The notes under the pieces were generated by a model. That model ran no database searches, was not told the origin of the DNA, and was given only the letters and a program-made list of their open reading frames with translations. 6,175 bases of DNA, from assembly GCA_030638305.1 (NCBI GenBank), contig DAOWEW010000037.1:1-6175 (forward strand), written 5' to 3'. The number at the start of each line of letters is the position of its first letter. The first letter of the stretch is position 1. This DNA comes from Desulfobacteraceae bacterium (GTDB lineage Bacteria > Desulfobacterota > Desulfobacteria > Desulfobacterales > ETH-SRB1). Shown one piece after another: positions 1 to 5,211 of this stretch. A program made the position numbers and the translations under genes.

Positions 1-1
1 A

Positions 2-253
2 CAGGCAGAGCAGATGATGGGGATTGTAGAAGAACTGTCAGCTATGGTTGGCGGAAGCAGTAAAAATATCGGAAGCAGAAAACAGACATCAGGCAGAGGA
101 CATAGGATAGAAGCAAAAAGAGCCATTACGGCTTCTGCGAAGAAAGCCAGAGTCCCGGTAGTTAGCAAAACAAAGCCGCAGATCACCCAAGGCGCGGAAG
201 TAAGTCCTGATCAGATAATACCTTTAGATGATGGAGATTTTAAGGATTTCTGA
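2..253 (+). CDS. Methyl-accepting chemotaxis protein, C-terminal fragment (5' end outside window)
   Basis: Open from the left edge, this frame reads QAEQMMGIVEELSAMVGG before the first internal ATG at 14. It looks like the last helix of an MCP cytoplasmic signalling domain, so the real gene starts upstream and ATG 14 is not its start. About 50 residues of basic, Ser/Gly/Ala-rich and probably unstructured tail follow. The protein ends in acidic residues and the pentapeptide DFKDF. In MCPs such a flexible linker plus terminal pentapeptide (general pattern x-[HFYW]-x-x-[HFYW]) tethers the adaptation enzymes CheR or CheB. DFKDF fits the pattern, but that role is inference. The sensory domain, membrane segments and methylation helices lie outside the window, so the ligand is unknown. 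The gene converges with the DUF4926 gene and is unrelated to the heme block. Assignment as an MCP tail is likely but rests on a short stretch. Confidence 0.75.
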   Translation, partial: QAEQMMGIVEELSAMVGGSSKNIGSRKQTSGRGHRIEAKRAITASAKKARVPVVSKTKPQITQGAEVSPDQIIPLDDGDFKDF

Positions 254-329
254 TTGGTTGCTCGTTTATTGGTTAACAAATGATGCTGCCAACTTAAGAC
301 AGGACACCTTGTAATCTCAAGAAGTTACA

Positions 330-354
330 GCAGGGTGGGCACTGCCCACCCTGC
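330..354. repeat. Perfect 11-bp palindrome (REP-like hairpin) between convergent genes
   Basis: The arms GCAGGGTGGGC (330-340) and GCCCACCCTGC (344-354) are exact reverse complements around a 3-nt loop (ACT). The hairpin lies between the chemotaxis gene on the plus strand and the DUF4926 gene on the minus strand, so it could end transcription from both sides. Neither side has a run of T after the stem, so it is not a textbook intrinsic terminator. Similar GGGTGGGC/GCCCACCC palindromes recur as interspersed repeats in several bacterial groups (from memory, not checked). The rest of the 254-431 gap shows nothing recognisable. Confidence 0.6.
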
Positions 355-431
355 AAATTGTTCCGATTTAAGAACATCTATTATTCCCAATCTCTCAATA
401 AACCTTCTATGGCATTTTCTATTCCCATCTT

Positions 432-674
432 TTACGCTGCTGCCAATAAACGAACATTAAAAATCTCATTCTCAGTTAACGGTTCAATTGCTGAATCAGG
501 TAAAGTTATCACTACTATCGTATCTCCGAGCGCATTAAACAATTCTAACGAATAACCATCTTCTTCATCAGAAACAGGATGATGTTCAACGATAGTTGCA
601 ACATCACCTTTTTTCAGCCCCTTTTTAGGAATATCTTTTGTTAAAATAACTTCTTCAAATAACTTGTAGGTCAT
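432..674 (-). CDS. DUF4926 domain-containing small protein
   Basis: This 80-residue soluble protein matches the DUF4926 pattern as I know it. It has an N-terminal LFEEVILTKDIPKKGLKKGD segment, then a VATIVEHHP strand, an acidic stretch (SDEEDG), and YSLELFNALGDTIVVITL near the end. The pattern suggests a small beta-barrel like an SH3 fold; there is no signal peptide or membrane segment. The start at 674 is supported by AAGGAG at 683-688, 8 nt upstream. It overlaps the end of the DUF6883 gene by 20 nt in another frame, so the two are probably co-translated. The family has no established biochemical role. Pairing with DUF6883 suggests a partner or immunity/antitoxin-like function, which is inference only. 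The C-terminus (about 15 residues after TLPDSA) is slightly longer than the core domain. Confidence 0.8.
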   Translation of the reverse strand: MTYKLFEEVILTKDIPKKGLKKGDVATIVEHHPVSDEEDGYSLELFNALGDTIVVITLPDSAIEPLTENEIFNVRLLAAA

Positions 675-1008
675 TTTTCTGTCTCCTTTTGTCAGGATAC
701 ATGGTAATAAATTTTGTATTGCCCGTTGCGGTTTCCGTCATCCAAATTGTACACACTGGCAAACTTTTTCCATTCGGTCCGATTAGGTGGTGTCTGATTT
801 CATACGTTTGACCATATTTTGTTTTTTCAATTGGCGTAGCATTGGCTGACAAAATCTGATTTCTTATATCAATCTCCAATATCTGCCAGTTTTCAATGGT
901 ATATCCAGCCTGAGCCAGCCATTGCGCTTTATCATTTCGTTTTTTCAGAACCAGCAAATATTGCGTCAGTTTTTCATGAGCAATCAGCGTATCATCAGAG
1001 AGTTTCAT
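655..1008 (-). CDS. DUF6883 domain-containing protein
   Basis: This 117-residue protein has features I associate with DUF6883. The N-terminus has EKLTQYLL (residues 12-19), followed by a short helix with KAQWLAQAGYTIENWQIL. A second half carries YGQTYEIRHHLIGPNGKSLPVCTIWM and ends in FITMYPDKRRQ. The GPNG turn, the VxTIW strand and the TxYP ending are the most diagnostic parts. There is no signal peptide or membrane segment. The ATG at 1008 fits the usual family N-terminus, but no good ribosome binding site precedes it. The gene follows the CBS-ACT gene after a 97-bp gap without a clear terminator and overlaps DUF4926 downstream. Its function is unknown. DUF6883 is also found, as far as I recall, as a C-terminal module of larger toxin-like or phage-head proteins, so a toxin-type role is possible but unproven. 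Confidence 0.75.
   Translation of the reverse strand: MKLSDDTLIAHEKLTQYLLVLKKRNDKAQWLAQAGYTIENWQILEIDIRNQILSANATPIEKTKYGQTYEIRHHLIGPNGKSLPVCTIWMTETATGNTKFITMYPDKRRQKNDLQVI
683..688 (-). promoter_or_regulatory. Ribosome binding site of the DUF4926 gene inside DUF6883
   Basis: AAGGAG on the minus strand lies 8 nt before the ATG at 674 and within the last codons of the DUF6883 gene. It fixes the DUF4926 start and implies that the second gene is translated from the same message. Confidence 0.7.
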
Positions 1009-1098
1009 TTTAAATCAGTTGCTATTGAAATTGAATCTTTAAGGGGAAAAATAAGTCCGGGCTGGATGATGAGAGGTGCGCATACCTGAAGTTTTTTT

Positions 1099-1704
1099 CT
1101 AATCCATTGTATCAAGCACTTCAAACCCTTCCTTCTCAAGAGCTTGTTTGATGATATCGGTTTTACAGGAAGAGAGTCGGAAATAATATGTCCTTTTGTT
1201 TGCAAGTTGGGCTGTCATTCCCACATTAATTATATCCCCTTCATTATCATTTATAATGTGAAGAACTTTTTTGAATGCTCCGGGTTTTTCTCCTATCACT
1301 ACATCAATACGCGAGCTTGCGGTAAGCATTCCCATCATTTCAATAAAGGCTCTCAGGATATCCGTTCCTGTAATTATACCGACCAGTTTGCCGTTTTTTG
1401 CTACAGGCATTCCGCCAATTTTGTGCTTATAAATGAGCTGGGCTGCAACTTCGAGATCATCATCAGGAGCAACTGTAATAGGATTTTTTATAATCAGGTC
1501 CGAGAGCGTGACGCCTGCGACCATTGAGGGCATAAGTCCTTGTTTCAAATCTGCAAGCGTAACTAAGCCTGCAAGCAGGTTTTTCTCTGAAATCACAGGC
1601 AGATGACGGATTGAGTTAATTTTCATCAGCTCAATAGCCTCGCTTATGGAGGCATTTTCCGTTATTGTGATAGGCTCGGAAATCATTAAGGAGTGTATTT
1701 TCAT
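1099..1704 (-). CDS. CBS-CBS-ACT domain protein (AcuB-like), coupled to ahbD
   Basis: This 201-residue cytoplasmic protein has two CBS domains (about residues 5-57 and 68-122) forming a Bateman module, then an ACT domain (about 131-201). Each CBS repeat ends in the T/S-x-x-D motif typical of ribose-phosphate contacts, TLAD at 49-52 and TGTD at 112-115, so adenine-nucleotide binding is plausible. The ACT domain opens with RIDVVIGEKPGAF, whose PGAF turn is typical of ligand-binding ACT domains. The CBS-CBS-ACT order is that of AcuB-type proteins, annotated as acetoin utilization proteins from Bacillus; the true function is mostly unknown. The start is well supported by GAGGA at 1712-1716, 7 nt upstream. 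Its ATG overlaps the ahbD stop as ATGA, so translation is probably coupled. This places it in the heme operon as a possible sensor or regulator; that role is inferred from position only. Confidence 0.85.
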   Translation of the reverse strand: MKIHSLMISEPITITENASISEAIELMKINSIRHLPVISEKNLLAGLVTLADLKQGLMPSMVAGVTLSDLIIKNPITVAPDDDLEVAAQLIYKHKIGGMPVAKNGKLVGIITGTDILRAFIEMMGMLTASSRIDVVIGEKPGAFKKVLHIINDNEGDIINVGMTAQLANKRTYYFRLSSCKTDIIKQALEKEGFEVLDTMD

Positions 1705-2825
1705 AAGGCTTTCCTCAAATTTGGCTGATAATTACAAAGAGGTTCTTCAGCCAGAAAGTCGCCGGTCGCCTCATAAGCTCTTGCTCTACAGCCTCCGCAG
1801 ACTTTTTTGAATTCGCATTTTCCGCATTTTCCCTTTAGTTTACTAAAATCACGCAAGGCCAAAAATACTTCCGAATTGTTCCAGATATCTGCAAAAGATG
1901 TTTTTGTAACATCACCGCAGTTTACTTGAAGAAACCCACAGGGTTGCACAACGCCCCTGTGCGAGATAAAACAAAATCCTGTTCCTCCAAGACATCCTCT
2001 CGTTACTGCATCAAGACCATGTGTTTTAAAACTAACTGATTTTCCTTCTTCTTTTGCTCTTTGCCTGAGTATCCTGTAGTAATGTGGAGCACATGTGGCT
2101 TTTAATTGCAGGGGTGTTTTTTCTCTTTGATCATAAAACCAGTTAAGAGTACGTTCATATTCTTCTGCCGATATTCCCTGGTCCAGAATATATTTGCCGC
2201 GGCCTGTCGGTACCAGAAGAAAAATGTGATGAGCTACTGCGCCAAGATTAACAGCGAGTTCCTGAATTTTCGGGATCTGATCCAGGTTTGCTTTTGTTAT
2301 GGTTGTGTTTATTTGAAATTCTATTCCGGCATTTTTAATTAAGTTTATACCTCGAAGTGCACTGTCAAATGCACCGTCAACTCCCCTGAAGCTGTCATGG
2401 CTTTCTTTTGTGGAACCATCTAAGCTTATACTTATTCTTTTTATGCCCGCATCTGCCATTTTTTGGGCAGATTGTTCCGTTATAAGCGTTCCGTTTGGAG
2501 CCATTACCATTCTCAGGCCTTTATCCGTACCGTAACGCGCTATTTCAAAAATGTCTGGCCGTAGCAAAGGCTCTCCGCCTGTAAGTATGATTATGGGCTG
2601 TCCGACTTCTGCTATCTGATCAAGAAGCTGTAGAGAAGTTTTTGTGTCAAGCTCGCCGGTGTACGGACCTTTTGTGGCTGAGGCACGGCAGTGTACGCAT
2701 GAAAGATTGCAGTTGCGCGTGGTTTCCCATGCAACAAGTCGCATTGTCGCTCCTTTGTTTTCAGCGTGCGGATGAGATTTCGGTTGAGATGTGTGAGCGT
2801 TATTTGTCATATAGTTTTTAACCAT
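1701..2825 (-). CDS. ahbD: Radical SAM heme synthase AhbD (Fe-coproporphyrin III decarboxylase)
   Basis: AhbD catalyses the last step of the siroheme-dependent pathway, oxidative decarboxylation of two propionates of Fe-coproporphyrin III to the vinyl groups of heme b. The frame gives 374 residues. The radical-SAM cluster motif CNLSCVHC has Cys 39, 43 and 46, preceded by the AhbD-like RLVAWETTRN. The SAM-contacting GGEP motif is at 83-86. A C-terminal SPASM-like region carries Cys 334, 337, 343, 346 and 364 for an auxiliary [4Fe-4S] cluster, with further cysteines in RGCLGGTGFCF and QPCGFLQVNC. The start is uncertain. ATG 2825 has no ribosome binding site and lies just after a repeat cluster, whereas ATG 2744 has AAAGGAG 5 nt upstream and begins directly at MRLVAWE. 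The longer form adds 27 residues including SHPHAE; His-rich N-terminal extensions occur in some AhbD proteins as I recall, so I keep the longer span. It overlaps the CBS-ACT gene by 4 bp. Confidence 0.88.
   Translation of the reverse strand: MVKNYMTNNAHTSQPKSHPHAENKGATMRLVAWETTRNCNLSCVHCRASATKGPYTGELDTKTSLQLLDQIAEVGQPIIILTGGEPLLRPDIFEIARYGTDKGLRMVMAPNGTLITEQSAQKMADAGIKRISISLDGSTKESHDSFRGVDGAFDSALRGINLIKNAGIEFQINTTITKANLDQIPKIQELAVNLGAVAHHIFLLVPTGRGKYILDQGISAEEYERTLNWFYDQREKTPLQLKATCAPHYYRILRQRAKEEGKSVSFKTHGLDAVTRGCLGGTGFCFISHRGVVQPCGFLQVNCGDVTKTSFADIWNNSEVFLALRDFSKLKGKCGKCEFKKVCGGCRARAYEATGDFLAEEPLCNYQPNLRKAL
2750..2756 (-). promoter_or_regulatory. Internal ribosome binding site supporting a shorter AhbD start at 2744
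   Basis: AAAGGAG on the minus strand sits 5 nt before ATG 2742-2744, which begins MRLVAWE, the first conserved segment of AhbD. The upstream candidates (ATG 2825 and ATG 2810) have no comparable site. This favours a 347-residue AhbD or a second initiation site. Confidence 0.55.
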
Positions 2826-2834
2826 TTAGCTTTT

Positions 2835-2910
2835 TAACCGTTTACGGTTGTCGGTTTACGGTTAACAGTTTTATGCTTTGATTAACCGTTAACTGGAAAC
2901 TGTAAACGGT
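2835..2910 (-). repeat. Degenerate 7-bp tandem repeat cluster at the hemB/ahbD junction
   Basis: On the minus strand, four 7-mers (ACCGTTT, ACAGTTT, CCAGTTA, ACGGTTA; 2910 down to 2883) are followed by a 13-nt spacer. Then come five more (ACTGTTA, ACCGTAA, ACCGACA, ACCGTAA, ACGGTTA; 2869 down to 2835). The consensus is near ACNGTWA. Because the unit is partly self-complementary, the two halves also form inverted repeats: 2836-2845 pairs exactly with 2902-2911, and 2858-2865 with 2882-2889. The message between hemB and ahbD could therefore fold. The first block runs through the last nine codons and part of the stop codon of hemB. Confidence 0.75.
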
Positions 2911-3880
2911 TACTTAATTCGTTAGCTGCATCAATAGCAAAATATGTAAGGATCATGTCTGCGCCGGCGCGTTTGATTGAAATTAATGTTTCCATCATTA
3001 CTTTTTTGCCGTCTATCCATCCCATTTTTTCGGCGGCTTTAATCATTGCGTATTCGCCGCTGACATTGTATGCGGCAACGGGAAGAGTTATTTCACTGCG
3101 TATGCGATATATAATGTCAAGATAAGGAAGGGCTGGCTTGACCATGATTATGTCAGCGCCTTCTTCTATGTCCAGCGAAACTTCCCTGAGCGCCTCAAGT
3201 GAATTGGCAGGATCCATCTGGTATGTTCTTCTATCTCCGAATTTTGGAGAAGAGTGAGCTGCACTGCGAAACGGTCCGTAATAAGACGAACAGTACTTGG
3301 CTGCATATGACATGATGGGAGTATTGCTGAAGCCGTTTTCATCAAGAGCATTGCGGATTTCAGCAACACGGCCGTCCATCATATCGGACGGAGCCACCAT
3401 GTCTGCTCCTGCTTTTGCATGCGACAAAGCCGTTCTGGCAAGAAGGTCAAGGGAGGCATCATTGTTTATGCTGTGTCCTTCCACAATTCCGCAATGGCCA
3501 TGATCCGTGTACTGGCATAAACATACGTCAGTTATTACAACAAGATCCGGTATTTTTTTTTTCAGGGCAATAGTTGCCTTTTGAACGATACCATGCTTTG
3601 CATAAGCACTGGTTGCAAGGGGGTCTTTTTTGTCAGGTATTCCAAAAAGCATAACAGCAGGTATGTCAAGTTTAAATGCTTGTCCGGCAGCTTTAACAAG
3701 ATTGTCTATGGATAATTGATAATGTCCGGTCATGGACTCTATGGGATTTTTAATTCCCTTGCCACCTATGACAAAAAGAGGAAGAATCAAGTCATCTACA
3801 GAAAGTGTGGTTTCACGAATCATTCGCCGGAAGGCTTTATTTTGCCTCAAGCGTCTTGGTCTGTATTCCGGAAATAACAT
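2882..3880 (-). CDS. hemB: Porphobilinogen synthase (delta-aminolevulinic acid dehydratase) HemB
   Basis: HemB condenses two 5-aminolevulinate molecules to porphobilinogen in the cytoplasm, normally as an octamer. Starting at ATG 3880 the protein has 332 residues, near the usual 320-340. The two active-site lysines are in SYAAKY (Lys 195) and IMVKPA (Lys 248). The zinc-site cysteines are in [13 protein letters not shown] (Cys 120, 122, 130), so this is the Zn-dependent type, not the Asp-rich Mg type. The segment [14 protein letters not shown] (213-226) is a family signature. A TTG one codon upstream (3883) is also possible, but AAGGGAG at 3888-3894 is 7 nt from the ATG and only 4 nt from the TTG. 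The gene follows ahbC by 29 bp and is clearly in its operon. The last residues (NRLQFPVNG) are encoded by the 7-bp repeat cluster and are probably not original family sequence. Confidence 0.96.
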   Translation of the reverse strand: MLFPEYRPRRLRQNKAFRRMIRETTLSVDDLILPLFVIGGKGIKNPIESMTGHYQLSIDNLVKAAGQAFKLDIPAVMLFGIPDKKDPLATSAYAKHGIVQKATIALKKKIPDLVVITDVCLCQYTDHGHCGIVEGHSINNDASLDLLARTALSHAKAGADMVAPSDMMDGRVAEIRNALDENGFSNTPIMSYAAKYCSSYYGPFRSAAHSSPKFGDRRTYQMDPANSLEALREVSLDIEEGADIIMVKPALPYLDIIYRIRSEITLPVAAYNVSGEYAMIKAAEKMGWIDGKKVMMETLISIKRAGADMILTYFAIDAANELSNRLQFPVNG

Positions 3881-3887
3881 CAATCTT

Positions 3888-3894
3888 CTCCCTT
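3888..3894 (-). promoter_or_regulatory. hemB ribosome binding site that favours ATG 3880 over TTG 3883
   Basis: AAGGGAG on the minus strand lies in the 29-bp gap between ahbC and hemB. Spacing is 7 nt to ATG 3880 and 4 nt to the in-frame TTG just before it, so the ATG is the better start. Confidence 0.7.
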
Positions 3895-3909
3895 GCAGCT
3901 TACCAGCTT

Positions 3910-5088
3910 TTACGCTATTTCTTCATCTGTGAGATAACATGCCGGATCCGGTGCAAAAGCGTCGCCTGTTGTGGCTTCGGCTCTTACTCTGAAATTTCCG
4001 GCGCAAATGTCTAACCACCGACACGTAGCACATCTGCCCTTTATATACTTTTTTTTCTCTTTAAGCTTTTTCATTAAAGGTTCTGAAGTGTCTGTCCATA
4101 TTTCGGAAAATGGCCTTTTCTGAACATTTCCGAAACTGTAATGTCGCCAGAACTGATCAGCGTAAACCTCTCCATCCCAGCTAATGCATCCAATGCCCCG
4201 TCCGGAATTGTTTCCTTCATTCATTTTGAGAAGCTCAAGGACTTCTGCCGCACGTTTCGGATCTTCTTTAAGCAACCTCAGATAGACATATGGCCCGTCA
4301 GCATGATTATCAACAGTTAATACTTCTTTGGGCTTTCCTTTATCATGGAGTTTTTTTGTCATATCCATTATCAAATCAACTGCTTTTCTGGTTTCATCGT
4401 GAGACAGATCTTCTTCCACGAGTTTTGACCCCCGGCCTGCATAAACAAGGTGATAAAAACATACCCTTGGAATCTCCATATCTTCAAGGAGGTTAAATAT
4501 GTTTGCAATTTCATTAACATTGAACTTATTGATGGTAAAGCGAAGACCTACTTTTATTCCTGCATCCTGGCAATTTTCAATACCTTTTACGGCTGCCCTG
4601 AAAGAGCCCTTAACGCCCCTAAAACGGTCGTTGATTTCTTCCATTCCGTCAAGGCTTATGCCCACATAGGAAAGGCCGATGTCCTTTAGTACACGAGCCA
4701 TTTGCGGTGTTATCAAAGTTCCGTTTGTTGATATAACGGCTCGCATGCCCTTTTCAACGGCATATGCGGCAAGCTCGGGGAGATCTTTTCGTATAGTAGG
4801 CTCTCCACCGGAAAGTAGCAGCACAGGCACTTTGAACAGGGAAAGATCATCTATAAGGTTTTTACCCTCTTTTGTAGTAAGTTCGTTGTCAAAAGATTGA
4901 TCCTTTGCGTGAGCGTAACAGTGAACACACTTTAAATTGCAGCGTCTTGTAATGTTCCATACTACAACAGGCTGTTTATCTTTGGAAAACTGAAGCAGAT
5001 GGGAAGGTAGTTGTGATGACTTACGTTCGTATCGGAGAGCATCTGACGGCTCGACCGTTCCACAGTAAAGTTTTGATATTCCAATCAT
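3910..5088 (-). CDS. ahbC: Radical SAM 12,18-didecarboxysiroheme deacetylase AhbC
   Basis: AhbC removes the two acetate side chains of 12,18-didecarboxysiroheme, giving Fe-coproporphyrin III, the substrate of AhbD. The 392-residue protein begins [20 protein letters not shown], an N-terminus I recognise as typical of AhbC. The radical-SAM motif CNLKCVHC has Cys 50, 54 and 57, and GGEP is at 94-97. A second cysteine set near the C-terminus (Cys 353, 356, 362 and 384, within [12 protein letters not shown] and PACYL) is a SPASM/twitch-type auxiliary-cluster region; Cys 301 in GIGCISWDG is a further candidate ligand. The start at 5088 fits the family, but only a weak purine-rich AAGAGA lies about 13 nt upstream. 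It is the first gene of the ahbC-hemB-ahbD block and is similar in architecture to AhbD, so the two enzymes probably arose by duplication. A related peptide-modifying SPASM enzyme is an unlikely alternative, given hemB next door. Confidence 0.92.
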   Translation of the reverse strand: MIGISKLYCGTVEPSDALRYERKSSQLPSHLLQFSKDKQPVVVWNITRRCNLKCVHCYAHAKDQSFDNELTTKEGKNLIDDLSLFKVPVLLLSGGEPTIRKDLPELAAYAVEKGMRAVISTNGTLITPQMARVLKDIGLSYVGISLDGMEEINDRFRGVKGSFRAAVKGIENCQDAGIKVGLRFTINKFNVNEIANIFNLLEDMEIPRVCFYHLVYAGRGSKLVEEDLSHDETRKAVDLIMDMTKKLHDKGKPKEVLTVDNHADGPYVYLRLLKEDPKRAAEVLELLKMNEGNNSGRGIGCISWDGEVYADQFWRHYSFGNVQKRPFSEIWTDTSEPLMKKLKEKKKYIKGRCATCRWLDICAGNFRVRAEATTGDAFAPDPACYLTDEEIA

Positions 5089-5112
5089 TTTTATAAGGTC
5101 TCTTAATTATTA

Positions 5113-5178
5113 GAAACGTGGACGAAATAACTTCCCCAACTACGCGCCTGCTTGTGGAAGTTAATTCGTCCGCGTTCC
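5113..5178. repeat. 66-bp imperfect palindrome, MITE- or REP-like, upstream of ahbC
   Basis: The arms 5113-5135 and 5156-5178 are reverse complements over 23 positions with three mismatches, one of them a possible G-U pair on RNA. They flank a 20-nt loop. The arms include GGACGAA and AACTTCC on the left, matched by GGAAGTT and TTCGTCC on the right. It fills most of the gap between the ClpX-like gene and ahbC. It could be a non-autonomous mobile element, a terminator for the ClpX-like gene (there is no clear T-tract), or a structured leader of the heme operon. No open reading frame is associated with it. I could not identify a convincing promoter for ahbC in this gap. Confidence 0.6.
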
Positions 5179-5211
5179 ATAGTTTAATAGAAATTGTTGA
5201 GCAGTTACATT

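Noticed and set aside
358..555. 65-codon plus-strand frame antisense to the DUF4926 gene
   Set aside because: It uses a weak TTG start, has no ribosome binding site, and mostly mirrors the better supported DUF4926 gene.
1091..1098. T-run just beyond the CBS-ACT stop codon as a terminator
   Set aside because: The run is T on the plus strand, so it is A on the transcript of the minus-strand operon, and no stable hairpin precedes it in the transcribed direction.
1005..1205. 66-codon minus-strand frame between the CBS-ACT gene and DUF6883
   Set aside because: It overlaps the ACT-domain coding region in another frame and runs through the gap without any recognisable family pattern; most likely a chance frame.
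2835..2910. CRISPR-like array
   Set aside because: The units are 7 bp, directly adjacent and degenerate, with no unique spacers of constant length.
5089..5211. Sigma-70 promoter for ahbC
   Set aside because: Several A+T-rich hexamers such as TATTAA and TAATAA occur on the minus strand, but none has a convincing -35 element at 16-18 bp, so no promoter is called.
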